From Panopea generosa (lineage: Eukaryota > Mollusca > Bivalvia > Adapedonta > Hiatellidae): 64,000 bases of DNA. Numbering within the stretch: the first letter of the stretch is position 1; every line of letters starts with the position of its first letter. The translations under genes were made by a program, and so were the position numbers. The DNA lies in NCBI GenBank assembly GCA_029582155.1, contig CM055898.1:29210745-29274744 (forward strand), given 5' to 3'. Of the stretch, positions 11,371-23,130 are shown one piece after another. The notes beneath the pieces are model-generated. The model saw only the letters and a program-made list of their open reading frames with translations, did not search any database and had not been told where the DNA came from.

Positions 11371-12218
11371 TATTAATAAAGACTGCATTGTAATAATTAA
11401 TATTTAATATTTTATTCTAAAAATATCAGAGTTGTAGGTGTCAGTTGTACAATTAAGGCTTCTGTTTCTGTTATGAAGACACACCACTTTACCCGGAGTG
11501 AGGTACATGTATATATACGGTCTAATAAGCAAATAGAATAGCGAGATTAATGACGTTTCCTAGGCTGGGTACATGAATGTTTAAGCGCGTGTATTTACGG
11601 AAGTTTTACTTAGATTTATGTCATATGTAAACACATTGGAAGCAAATTTCACTGAGGTATTTATGCACAATTATCAAACAGGGTAAGATAAAAAAGATAA
11701 TTAAAATTGGTCTTGTTTATATTATAATTGAATTAAATTTTATTGGCTAGAAAGCGGTATGTAAAAACGGTGTTTTTTTCATATCATAAATTAATGCGAT
11801 TGACTCGATGCATATCGTACACAATATCTGCTGCGAAAAGAAAGTGTTGACTTTGGATGAATTAAACATCTGAATTTTTGAAAAAGGTGTCGATAAAACA
11901 CAGAATCAGAATGTGTCCTAACGTAACGGTGAGATAATGGAGGAATACGAGCTGCACTGTTTTACCGGATTGTACGCCATCTGCTAAATGAAAAATTCAT
12001 AAGGAATTGAAACATAAAGATTTTAAATTGTTTAACATAAATTATTTATTTAAATGAACTCCTATATAAAGTGTCAGTTCAAATATTTTCTTCCAGCGAA
12101 ACTTTTCTCATTTACCCCCAGTACAACTTACAGGCATGGTACATGTACCATCATGAGTGATCCATTTTTTTCTATCTCAATAAACATCATGATTTCAGCT
12201 TTCTCAGTAAAAAAATAG
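11371..12218. other. Non-coding DNA, nothing recognised
   Basis: No open frame, tandem array or alignable repeat noticed. Confidence 0.5.
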
Positions 12219-12303
12219 TGACCCTCTATTAAGCAGCCACCTGTGTTAAACAGCAAGTTTGGCCATTTCCCTTGGTTGGCTGCTTAATACAGGTTAGACT
12301 GTA
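12219..12303. mobile_element. TIR MITE, AGTCAAACCTGTCTTAA family (copy 3, truncated)
   Basis: Retains CTATTAAGCAGCCACCTG, a central TTTGGCCATTTCCCTTGG and the right terminus TTAATACAGGTTAGACTGTA. The left ~80 bp are absent or replaced. Confidence 0.65.
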
Positions 12304-12829
12304 TATTCATTTACTTATTTTTAATTTATTTTTTTTTTATGAAAATAAAAAGGGTCGGGGCGGCATAAAAATGAGGGGGCGGGTGGGGATGATAATTTAG
12401 CAATTAATTTAATACGGCCTTATGTAAACATACAAGAATCTGCCCATTGGCGTAATTTACAAAAGACTGCACAGAGCAGACTGTTCTAATGGATTTATGT
12501 GACAGACAAGTGAAATTTTGTCAAAAACTGTCACTTGAAATGTTACCCCCCACCCATCTTGCTGAATCGTAAGTTACTTATATGCATGTATAGCCCAGTA
12601 CAATTAAAGTATATTAGGTAATAAAAGACAAACTAGGATCACAACATGATAACTTAAACAATTTTTAATATAGTTTAAACTTATTTTACTTTGATTGTAA
12701 ACAAACACGACTTTTTTGTCCCTGTTTTTTGGGACAATAAAATGAGACATTGGTAACAATGTACATGGGCAGCTGAATGAAACGCAAATAATGAAAACCC
12801 TGAACAGATGAGTTTAATATTCAAGTGTG
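12304..12829. other. Non-coding DNA, nothing recognised
   Basis: AT-rich with a G-rich stretch at 12352-12391. No repeat partner or gene seen. Confidence 0.45.
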
Positions 12830-13012
12830 GTCATAGTGCAGTCGAGCTCATGCCAGAGGTAGCAGGTTTGATTCAAGGTTCGACACGATTGCCTCTCAAA
12901 AACAATGCCCAGTTACAGTACTAGTTCCTGGCCCAGAAGACATACTCTAGCGCGATTCATATAAGGTTCTCGCAAATAAATTAGTATAAACTACCATTTG
13001 CAGCTTCTTCCG
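12830..13012 (+). mobile_element. tRNA-related SINE, family D (copy 2)
   Basis: The head reads GTGGTCATAGTGCAGTCGAG, then a B-box-like GGTTTGATTCAAGG. The body TTGCCTCTCAAAAACAATGC, CCCAGAAGACATACTCTAG and CGATTCATATAAGG is shared with the copy at 23998, and the 3' end AGTATAAACT with the other family D tails. Confidence 0.7.
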
Positions 13013-13499
13013 TGGACAACATTTTAAAATTATGGTATCATGCAGCAATGCTTAGAGAAGAGGAAGAGAGCTCAGACCTTCAAATAGATCAATTCAAAAT
13101 AGATTCTGAAGTTAAGAGAATTTTTAATGAGAAAGCACATAACTAATGCAGAAAGCAAATAAATCAAGTTCACAAGATGGAAAAGCTTCGAAAACAAATT
13201 AATCAAAAACCTGTGCATTTATCAATAAATATGGTGCAATAGCCGAATTCTGTACCAATGATTTATAAGTCATAAATTTATTTATTGCTCCATGCAGTCT
13301 CTATAAAATGCTTCTGGTGAACTGGAACTGGTTGCTGTTTGGTAGCAGTAGGTAAAAATCAACTACTTTAATTAAACGCACATAATTAAACTGAAAGCAT
13401 GGTGTTACAGTATTAACTTTTAAGGAATTGGGGCAGTTAACTCAAGTCAATTTAGTGTAATTGGGAATTGAAGTGTTGCTGAATAATCATATAGATAAT

Positions 13500-13552
13500 T
13501 GTTTGTTTGAATAGTTAGTGTCATTTTTATGCCATCGTGGGAAAAAATCCAC
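13500..13552 (-). mobile_element. SINE family C 3' fragment
   Basis: The plus strand reads CATTTTTATGCCATCGTGGG after GTTTGTTTGAATAGTTAGTG. This is the inverse of the family C 3' end seen at 11150 and 37240. The body is absent. Confidence 0.45.
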
Positions 13553-14344
13553 CGAAAACAAAAAGGTAAAAATCAATTAAAAGCACATAATTATAATGAA
13601 AGCAGGATGCTCCCTATAGTCATTTTTAATTGCAACTGGGGTCGGTAACTAAAGACAAATTAATGTGTAATTGGGAATTTTAGCTAGAGCAAGACTTTTG
13701 TGACCTTTGAGGAAAATGGAAAATATATTAAAAATTCTATTATTCAACGAAACATGGTCATGAATGTAATATATCAATCGCTGATGATCTTATTCAAAAC
13801 ATTGTTTTAGCTTAGCTGGGGGGGGGGGGGGGGGGGGGGGGGGGAAGAGTGCGACCAAAAATGAATACGAGGTGATATAACAATATATATATTACTTGTT
13901 ACATGCTAGGACTTATTTCGCATCATGGCCATGGTCTGCCTACTAATCAGTCAAAATTACAGATTTTTTTGTTTGAAAAAAAAGGAAAAGAAAAAAAAAG
14001 CACATTCAAATTCAGATGTAATCTTAAAACATGGTCATAGAGCTGAATTACTTTTAAAGAAATCTTACCTTCAAGGACCATCAGGGTCAGACAGAGTTTA
14101 CATTTTATACCCCAATTAATTCTTTTAGTTTTACTTTGAGTAGCCTGAAACAATGTTATAATTTTTACAATAATACAATAAATGCTACCTTGATGTTGAT
14201 GGTAATGTGTATTTATGTGACTAACTATACTAACAAACGAACTCTCTGACTATCCCCTATATTGACCGTATAGAATTTGATGTGGTTTCAATACAATACA
14301 ATAAAATATTATATTGATCATATATATCATGATTTTTCTTCTTC
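13553..14344. other. Non-coding DNA including a poly-G run
   Basis: Contains the G tract listed separately and a CAATACAATA-rich stretch near 14290. The opposite-strand open frames at 13925-14153 overlap each other and have no recognisable product. Confidence 0.5.
13818..13844 (+). repeat. Poly-G tract, 27 residues
   Basis: An uninterrupted run of 27 G in otherwise AT-rich DNA, adjoining GCTTAGCT on its left. It can form G-quadruplex on the plus strand, and its length is prone to sequencing error. Confidence 0.95.
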
Positions 14345-14555
14345 TTTTTTTAATAAGGTTCAACGCCATTTTTAACACACTACAGGTAACATTAGGCATA
14401 TCCAGTATTGGTTATTGGTTGAAATCTTCAGGACCTCAGAATGAACCTGTGTAGAACCTCCATCCTCGCAATCTCAAGAAACTGGTAATTTTTATTTCTC
14501 ACATAAAGTTTTTGGACTAATTGAGCTAGGCTAGAACTCAGGACCTGAGCGTTGG
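14345..14555 (-). mobile_element. SINE family B (copy 5), degenerate
   Basis: The minus strand retains the ACTTTATGTGAGAAAT core, the CCAGTTTCTTGAGATTG and GAGGATGGAGGTTCTAC blocks, and a 3' end TTAAAAATGGCGTTGAACC. It is diverged in the middle. The tRNA-like head is reduced to a remnant next to the 33-bp array. Confidence 0.65.
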
Positions 14556-14566
14556 GAGTATACGGC

Positions 14567-15642
14567 AATAACATGTACAAAATGTGCATCAAAACACATA
14601 ATAACATGTACATGATGTGCATCAAAACACATAACAACATTTACATGTTGTGCATCAAAACACATAACAACATGTACATGATGTACATCAAAACACATAA
14701 CAACATATACATGAAATGCATCAAAACACATAATAACATTTATATGATGTACACCAAAAACATATTACATGTACATGATGTTCATCAAAACACATAATAA
14801 CATGTACTTGATGTACATCAAAACACATTACAACAATAACATGATGTGCACCAAAACAAATAATAACATGTACATGATGTACATAAAAAAACATCACAGC
14901 ATGTACATGATATGCATCAAAACACATAACAACATGTACACGATGTGCATCAAAACACACAATAACATATACATGATATGCATCAAAACACATAATAACA
15001 TATACATGATATGCATCAAAACACATAATAACATGTACATGATTATGCATCAAAACACATAATAACATGAAGATTGTGCATCAAATCACATAATAACATG
15101 TACATGATGTACATCAAAACACATAATAACATGTACATGATTGTTCATCGAAACACATAACAACATGTACATGATATACATCAAAACACATAACAACATA
15201 TACATGATGTACATTAAAACACATAACAGCATGTACATGATATGCATCAAAACACATAATAACATGTACATGATGTGCATCAAAACACATAACAACATGT
15301 ACATGATGTACATCAATACATATAACAACATGTACATGATGTGCATCAAAACACATAACAACATGTACATGATGTGCATCAAAACATATAATAACATGTA
15401 CATGATGTACACTAAAAATACATAATAACATGTACATGTTGTGCATCAAAACACATAACAACATGTACATGATGTACATCAAAACACATAATAACATGTA
15501 CATGATGTACACTAAAAATACATAATAACATGTACATGTTGTGCATCAAAACACATAACAACATGTACATGATGTACATCAAAACACACAATAACATGTA
15601 CATGATTGTGCATCAAAACACATAATAACATGTACATGTAAC
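14567..15642. repeat. 33-bp minisatellite, about 32 copies
   Basis: The unit is 33 bp, with consensus parts ACATGTACATGATGTGCATC and AAAACACATAATAAC. The spacing is regular apart from small indels (for example at 15044, 15076 and 15141). Because 33 is divisible by three and the unit lacks stops in several frames, 11-residue repeat frames appear on both strands. These are artefacts of the array. Each unit contains a palindromic core close to TGTACATGATGTACA. Confidence 0.96.
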
Positions 15643-15949
15643 ATTGCTGACATGGTTATTATAAACAAGCAAAATTTGTGTCGTTCCAGCTTAAGAAAGA
15701 ATCATTTTCAATCTCTGTAGAGAGGCAGGAATCCTCCAAATGGGTGTCATGTTCATATTATCATTTTTTGTCATGTTCATTATTTTGGTGTGGTTCCAGA
15801 GAGCCATATGAGTGATGGCACGAAGTGACAATTTGAGTAATATGATAGAATTTGCTGAAACTCTTCAGTTCTGCAGGTATCAAGGTTCTAGGTTCATTCT
15901 GCATATTCATTTGTTAGGTTTTTTATCTTTATGTTAATTTGTTGTTTTT
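15643..15949. other. Non-coding DNA, nothing recognised
   Basis: Non-repetitive stretch with two nearby TCATGTTCAT motifs and no gene signal. Confidence 0.45.
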
Positions 15950-16096
15950 TTACACGCAGGGTGAACCTGGAATCTAACTTCCTGTCGGCGGCAACTAACC
16001 TATAATGTGGGTAGGCCATTTAACCCCATTCATTCATTCATTCATTCATTAATTCATTAATTCATTAATTAATTCATTCATTCATTCATTCATTCA
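15950..16096 (+). mobile_element. SINE 3' end with (ATTC)n tail
   Basis: The segment ends GGTAGGCCATTTAACCCC followed by about 65 bp of ATTC/ATTA repeats. This 3' structure, an AACCCC block joined to an ATTC microsatellite, is also seen at the end of family B. The 5' portion (GGTGAACCTGGAATCTAAC) is not alignable to the other copies here. Confidence 0.5.
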
Positions 16097-16431
16097 TAAA
16101 AAACAATATATATATATTCAGTAGGGACAATTATTTAATTATCATAAATGAATTCTGGGAACAATACTTTTGCTGAATGCTACATTAACATTATTGATAT
16201 TCCTTACTGAATATAATAAATTACAAGTAAAAAACAATAATTATGAATTCTAGGAATAATACATTTTATTATATATAATAAAAGGCTTTTCATCAAGAAT
16301 TCTGGGAACATTGACTTTTGGTTAAATATGAATAATATTCAAATATTCAGAGAAATTAATTAGAACATTGATCAATATGGCCATAAGTGTCGCTGTGCAT
16401 GCAAGCATTATGTTCAGTATTGAGCTTATAC

Positions 16432-16608
16432 ACAGTTAAACCTGTATAAGTGGTCACTTCTATTAAGCAACCACTTGTCTTAAACAGCCACAATGTTATT
16501 TACCATTTCTAAGTTTTCAGAGCAAATAAACTTGCATTAAACAACAACCTGTCTTAAAAGGCCATGTTTACTTCTCCTTGGCTGGTTGTTTAAGACAGGT
16601 TTGACTGT
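16432..16608. mobile_element. TIR MITE, AGTCAAACCTGTCTTAA family (copy 4, most complete)
   Basis: The left end ACAGTTAAACCTGTATAAG and right end TTAAGACAGGTTTGACTGT are inverted repeats, with TA on both sides (TATACACAG..., ...ACTGTATAA). Internally it has CTATTAAGCAACCACTTG and CTTAAACAGCCACAATG, which form further nested complementary segments. A TA target-site duplication would fit a Tc1/mariner-like parent. It has no coding content. Confidence 0.75.
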
Positions 16609-16924
16609 ATAAATGAATTTGGTGATGCAGCTCTTCGAGAACCTTCAAGTTCAGCATATTTTTGTTTATTTATCATACTATATGCAGACCCAATATAAGT
16701 CTTTGGCATTGGAAAAACAAGAGGGCCAACATGGCCCTATATCGCTCACCTGACTCACCTTGAGAAACCCAACATAAATAGATCATATAATACATGTACA
16801 CTCAAAATTCCAGAAAGACGAGATGGGCAAGTAGTTAGAATTTTGATTTGTTTTGAAGATGTAACAGATGCGTAGAAGAGTTCAAACTCAGTAGAGGTTC
16901 ACCCATGGTATAAATCAGTGAAAT

Positions 16925-17793
16925 TACACTGCGGTCCCGTTATAACGCGGTCCGATATAACGCGAATTCCGTTATAACGCGGTTTTTGCTTGGCTCCCAA
17001 TTTTTCGGCGGGGGGGAAGGTCGTGATACAAAACTTGAAAATATACGCGAATGACCAAATGACAACCAAACAATAGATCGTCGCCATGTTTTGATTTGAT
17101 AATCGCTCATCTTCTACTCACCAATTAGTCTTGATTATAACAAACTGTTATAACCATTACCTCATGGTGGTTTAAAGGATTGTTTAAGGGATTGATTCAT
17201 GCCAGCATTGACAATTAACAGTTTGTAATAATCCCGAGTGCTTCAATAAATGCTGACACGCGCCAAACACGGAAGCCATATTCAAACTTTGTTATTATCG
17301 AGTGATCACGTGATCAAGCAACGAAGCGGTTGACAGGTATTAATATATCGCGGGTATCTTATCGGATCGTAAACACAAACTTATTTTTATTATTTAATTG
17401 TTGTTAATACTTCAGATTTATATTTTTAATATTTTTATACTAACAGCGTTGAGTTTAAATTGAAGCGCGATTTTTTATATGGACACCGTTTTTTCTCCTT
17501 CCGGGTTAAACGGAAATGGCTGCCAATTTTAGTATAATCAAAACACGAAAACGTTTTTCTTTCTTTTCTTTTTTGTATTAATTTCATACATATCTAAGGG
17601 TATCTGTTGTAACTAAATACGCGTTGTATCATATTACAATGCAAACAATACCATTCACAGTAGGACAGCACGATAGGTGTGAAAAACCGACATCGATTTT
17701 TTTCGAGGTAATTATCGCTATAACGCGGTCCGCTTATAACGCGGTTTCGTTATGTGGACCCCAAGATCCGCGTTATAACGGGACCCGAGTGTA
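16925..17793. mobile_element. Nested pogo/Tc1-mariner-like MITE with TA duplication
   Basis: Terminal inverted repeats are CACTGCGGTCCCGTTATAAC on the left and, on the opposite strand at the right, CACTCGGGTCCCGTTATAAC. Both are followed by repeated ...TATAACGCGG subterminal motifs. The element body is 16927-17791, flanked on both sides by TA. The other copy of the host element at 5430-5450 has the uninterrupted sequence GAAATTACATAGAAATC with a single TA. That confirms the insertion point and the 2-bp target duplication. The interior has no transposase frame, so it is non-autonomous. Confidence 0.88.
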
Positions 17794-17879
17794 CATCAAA
17801 ATCGGGTCAGTATATTCTGACAAGAAGGCTTTTCAAGTATTAACTATAACTGCTAAGGCTTCAAACTAACATAAAAATC

Positions 17880-18462
17880 CAGTTCCAAAACAAAACTAAC
17901 CTGTTATGTTTGAGACAAACTAAAGCATCAGACTAAACTATTGTGCATGAAACAATCTACAGTTCTAGCACAATAAATATTCCTATGAGTTTCAAACACA
18001 AGCCTTCCGAAAGTCTATCGCTTGAAAGAATCTTTGTTGCAGTGCACTCTCCCACAAAAACAACTAAGCTCCTCCTCCAAGATTTCAAGTACACTTTGAC
18101 ACTGAAAATCTCAAGCAGACTTCTTGCTGTGATGAAACTAGCTAAAAATATGGTATTGCTTTATTATGAAGCAGTAAACCATCTCTGAACCATAAAAACT
18201 TTTGTATTCAGAAAAACACCATATTTTAAAATTGTTCATATATATATGAGTAATATTTCAGTCATTGACTATAATTGTATCATTCATCTTTTTATGACGA
18301 ATTATCTTTTAAAACTTATATCTGGAATAATATTGTATAATAATAGCATAAAAAAAGTTGATTTAAAGAGTTTATTACCTCTTCTTATAATAATTGCTTT
18401 AAACAGACATTTATGCTATAAAACAAGGGAAGAAATTTGACATAAAAAAGAAATTTGACATA
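17880..18462. other. Unassigned extra DNA inside element X copy 2
   Basis: This stretch has no counterpart in the copy at 5141. The boundaries carry a short direct repeat (AAACTAAC). It holds two short open frames (17943-18188 and 18246-18440) with no recognisable product. It may be another inserted element, or sequence lost from copy 1. Confidence 0.4.
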
Positions 18463-18840
18463 AAACTAACCCCACCGCCTGGCTGCACTGTTTTCCGATG
18501 AATCAAGATAGCTTGAACAAACTTGGTAAAGAGTCACCCAAGGAACATTTCTGTAAAATTATTTTAAAATCGAGCCAGAAGATTTAATAAGTTTTTACTA
18601 TAGCTTAAATAGTAAACTAACCCCGACCCCTGGCCGCCATGTTTTTTGACGAATCAAGATGGCTTGAACAAACTTGGTAGAGGGTTACCTAAGAAACATT
18701 TCTGAGAAATTATATCAAAATTGGCCGAGTGGATTCAGAGGAGAAGTTGTTAAAAGTTAAAAGTTAACGGACGACAGACAACGGACACCAGGCGATCACA
18801 AAAGCTCATCTGTGAGCCTTCGGCTCAGGTGAGCTAAAAA

Positions 18841-19689
18841 TAGTGTGATTGTGGGGAAATTGGGACTTTATTTAAGGCTTTAGCAAAGTGGACAATAAAG
18901 AGTAACACTGTTAACCACAATAACACTTGTTTCTTTATCCCCTTATTTATGAAAAAAAAATTCATTTTGAGAATTTTTCTTGCCTAAATTGGGATAAAAC
19001 CGAAAGTCGGCCTCTTTTTAATAAGGCAAAAAGTAAGCAATTATTTATTATGGCCTAATAACCTACTTTTTTGTAGAACATTGTGTAAGTCGCAGGAAAT
19101 GACTTTGAACATATAATCTCACAGATAATGAACATCAAAAAGAAATTTGTTTCTTAAACAAAATTGCACAATTACGGAGATTTAATTTTATTGCATGTTC
19201 TACTTTAGTATAATTAGGCCATTTAGTTGTAACCCAAGTGATTTTCTGAACCATGTTTAAATGACGTCAATGTCGAAATTCCAATGAAATTATAACCTGT
19301 AATTAATGTACATGTCAAGGTGTTCCTACGTGCGAAATGTCAGAGCTCTGCAATATATGTGTAATTTGAAATTCAAATGCTTTCACAAAATTTATATTAA
19401 AGCAAGAATGTATATATATGTAATGTATATGTATATAATAATGTTGTTAAAATTCATGAATTAAAATTAATTGATTGTAAGGTAAAATAAATAAATAAAA
19501 TGATTTTTTAAGTATTTATGCACACATGTGTAAACTTTGCCACATCAATCACACACAAATATATAAAATTTATGCAGGATTCAGCAAAGTTCTCAAAGTA
19601 ACAAGTCTCATGAATTGAAAACTTGAATTCAATCAATGTTATTTACAAATTTATTAAAAAAATGCCAGCAACAAACCACTCGGCCAAAG
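18841..19689. other. Non-coding DNA, nothing recognised
   Basis: AT-rich with a TATATG-rich patch near 19410-19440. No gene or repeat partner found. Confidence 0.5.
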
Positions 19690-20480
19690 TATTACTGATA
19701 ATGAATTTGTTTCATCAGTCATGAATCGCCCACCTCTGAATATGTGGGGAAGTAATTATGAATATCCCACCTCTGAGAATCAGGGGAATTAGTCATGAAT
19801 CTCCCACCTAATATCTCCCACCTCCCACTGAATATGTGGGGAAGTAGTCAGTAATTTCCCATTTATAAATATATGTGGAAGTAGTCATGAATCTCCCAGC
19901 TCTAAATATTGGGGAAGTAGTCAGTAATCTCCCAGCTCCATGAAGGCAAGAAGTGAATATCCCACCTCAGGATTATGTAAAGAAGTAGTCAGTTATTTCC
20001 CATCTCTGTATATAATACGGGAAGTAGTCAGTAACTTCCCACCTTTCAAAATGTGGGGAAGTAGTCATGAATCTCCCACATATGAATGTGTGGGGAAGTA
20101 TTCATGCATCTCCAACCTATGAATGTGTGGGGAAGAAGTCATGAATCTCCCACTTCTTAATATGTGGGGAAGTTGTTTATGATTTCCTACCTCTGGATAT
20201 GTAGAGCAGTGATCATGAACCTCCCCCTCTGAAAGTGTGGGGAAATAGTCAGTAACCTCCCACCTCTGAATATGTGGGGAAGTAGTCATGAATCTCCCAC
20301 ATCTCAATATGTGGGGAAGTTGTCAGTGATCGCCCACCTCTGACTATGTAGGGAAGTAGTCATGAATCTCCCACCTTTCAATATGTGGGGAAGTCATCAG
20401 TGATCTCCAACCTCTGACTATGTGAGGAAGTAGTCCTGAAACTTCCATCTATAAATATGTGAGGAAGTAGTCAGTACAGT
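19690..20480. repeat. ~37-bp minisatellite, about 20 diverged copies
   Basis: The unit is close to GTAGTCATGAATCTCCCACC followed by TCTGAATATGTGGGGAA, 37 bp when undisturbed. Copies vary in length and at many positions (TCAGTAATTTCCC variants alternate with TCATGAATCTCCC variants). CCCAC...GTGGGG gives each unit a small hairpin. Short frames on both strands are array artefacts. Confidence 0.9.
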
Positions 20481-20518
20481 CTTGTATTCAGACATATATG
20501 TCATATACCAAGACGGAA

Positions 20519-21060
20519 GAAGAGTTAATAAATGAATGAGTGCATGAATGAACGAATCAGTGTAAATCACTCACTAAACATATATATGAATGAATAAAAG
20601 AATGAAAAATGAATGAATGAGCTGACTAATGAATGAAAGGACATATGAGTGAATGAATGTGAAGAAATGAATGAATGAATGAACAAACAAAGAATTATAG
20701 AACTTTATTAATTAATGAAAAATGCACGATTGATTATTGAATGAAAAATATGTGCTAATTCAAATCAAACTTTTATGTTGTCATGTTATGTTTGTATGTA
20801 CGTATTAATAATAACAGGTCATAATATGGCTAAAAAAAAAAGAAATGATGATATGTAAAAGAATAATAATATTATACTGAATTTAAACAGATAGCCTCTT
20901 ACCGTTATGACAATCATTATTGATTAATTAGTATTATAATGTAAAATAAGTTTCTATCATTGAATGAATGAATGAACGAATGAACGTATAAATGAGTGTA
21001 ATTAAACAATCAAATGAATGAATGGTTATAAAATGAATAATGCATGATGAATATGATGAT
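20519..21060. repeat. TGAA-rich simple sequence flanking a small duplicated segment
   Basis: Two patches of imperfect (TGAA)n, about 20524-20690 and 20960-21030, alternate with unique DNA. The segments 20750-20840 and 21085-21180 resemble each other (TTGTCATGTTATG, a TATGTATG-rich stretch, AATAATAA...GGTCAT), so a roughly 340-bp unit appears to have been duplicated. Confidence 0.6.
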
Positions 21061-21204
21061 TATTAAATGATGTTGGGGTATACATCTTAATTCAATATAT
21101 CAAAATTCTGTATTGTCATGTTATGCTTAATATGCTATGTATGTGTATGTATGTGTAAATAATAAACGGGTCATTAATCTTGACTCACAAAAAAAAAGGC
21201 ACTA

Positions 21205-22870
21205 CCCCCAACACACAGAGTCTGAGATGTCTTTATTAAGGGAATTACTCTCAACACACACAGTCTGAGATGTCTTAATCAATGACAGACATGACCCCAA
21301 ACACACACAGTCTGAGATGTCTTAATGAATGACATGACCCCCAACACACAGTCTGAGATGTCTTTATCAATGACATGACCCCCAACACACAGTCTGAGGT
21401 ACTTTTATCAAGGGTATTACCCATAACACAGTCTAAGATGTCTTAATCAATGACATGACACTAACACACAGTCTGAGATGTCTTTATCAATGACATGACC
21501 CCTAACATACACAGTCTGAGATGTCTTAATCAATGACATGACCCCTAACACACAGTCTGAGATGTCTTTATCAATGACATGACCCCTAACATACAGTCTG
21601 AGATGTCTTAATCAATGACATGACCCCTAACACACAGTCTGAGATGTCTTAATCAATGACAATACTCCCAACACACAGTCTGAGATGTCTTAATCAATGA
21701 CAACACCCCTAACACACAGTCTGAGATGTCTTAATCAATGACAATACTCCCAACACACAGTCTGAGATGTCTTAATCAATGACATGACACTAACACACAG
21801 TCTGAGATGTCTTAATCAATGACATGACCCCTAACACACAGTCTGAGATGTCTTAATCAATGACAATACTCCCAAAACACAGTCTGAGATGTCTTAATCA
21901 ATGACATGACACTAACACACAGTCTGAAATGTCTTAATCAATGACAACACTCCCAACACACAGTCTGAGATGTCTTAATCAATGACAACACCCCTAACAC
22001 ACAGTCTGAGATGTCTTAATCAATGACAACACTCCCAACACACAGTCTGAGATGTCTTAATCAATGACATGACCCCAACACACAGTCTGAGATGTCTTAA
22101 TCAATGACAATACCCCCAACACACAGTCTGAGATGTCTTAATCAATGACATGACCCTCAACACACACAGTCTGAGATGTCTTAATTATTGACATGACCCC
22201 CAATACACAGCCTGAGATGTTTTAATCAATGACATGACCCATGCAACACACAGTCTGAGATGTCTTAACCAATGACATGACCCCTAACACACAGTCTGAG
22301 ATGTCTTTATCAATGACATACCCCCAACACACAGTCTGAGATGCTTTTTTTAAGGGTATTACCCATAACACAAAGTCTGAGATGTCTTATTCAATGACAT
22401 GACCCATAACACACAGTCCGAGATGTCTTAATCAATGACATGACCATAACACACAATCTGAGATGTCTTAATCAATGACATGACCCCAAACACACACAGT
22501 CCGAGATGTCTTTATCAATGACATGACCCCTAACATACAGCCTGAGATGTCTTTATCAATGATATGACCCCTAACACACAGCCTGAGATGTCTTTATCAA
22601 TGATATGACCCCTAACACACAGTCTGAGATGTCTTTATCAATGACATGACCCCTTACACATAGCCTGAGATGTCTTTATGAAGTGATCAAGACCTAACAC
22701 ACAGTCCGAGATGTCTTTATCAAAGACATTCATGACCCCTAACACACAGTCTGAGATGTCTTAATCAATGACGTGACCCCTAACGATGTCTTTAACCCTC
22801 TAACACAATATGAGATATCTTTATGAAGTGATCGAGATCCTACACACAGTATGAGATATCTCCATCCAAA
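21205..22870. repeat. ~43-bp minisatellite, about 38 copies
   Basis: The unit is ACACACAGTCTGAGATGTC followed by TTAATCAATGACATGACCCC and TAAC. Length varies between about 41 and 45 bp, mainly in the ACACA and CCC tracts. Two sub-variants (TTAATCAATG and TTTATCAATG) are interspersed. It decays at the right end after 22780. No frame stays open, so it is purely satellite. Confidence 0.95.
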
Positions 22871-23130
22871 AAGCCGAGCCAATACTTTATTTAAGCATGG
22901 GGGATTATCGCATACACAGTCTAATTAATCCTTACTTAATACAACAAAATATCTCACTAGAACTGTTGACCTGCAGTAATTCTAATAAAACACACAGCAA
23001 AATATAAACACATTTCGTTCCGTATTTTTTGTACTTTTTGTACATAACTATATTCATTTTAATTTAATTTAGAAAAGAAAACTCAGATCTTACTTGAGCC
23101 CGATTCATGAGTAGAACTAAGTACTGAGAG

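Larger units (their letters stand above)
16716..18840 (+). mobile_element. Hairpin-ended dispersed element X (copy 2), interrupted
   Basis: It starts ACAAGAGGGCCAACATGGCC, where GGGCCAACATGGCCC is itself a hairpin, and ends AGCTCATCTG...CAGGTGAGCT then AAAAA, as in copy 1. It shares AATACATGTACACTCAAAAT and the TTGAACAAACTTGG internal repeats. It is split by a nested TIR element at 16927-17791 and by about 590 bp of additional unique DNA at roughly 17880-18462. Confidence 0.75.

Noticed and set aside
14428-15603. Frames on both strands with 11-residue repeats
   Set aside because: The 33-bp minisatellite yields them on both strands at once.
21205-22870. CRISPR-like array of short repeats
   Set aside because: The repeats are contiguous and share their whole unit, so there are no unique spacers. 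The context is eukaryotic with no cas genes. The other arrays are rejected for the same reason.
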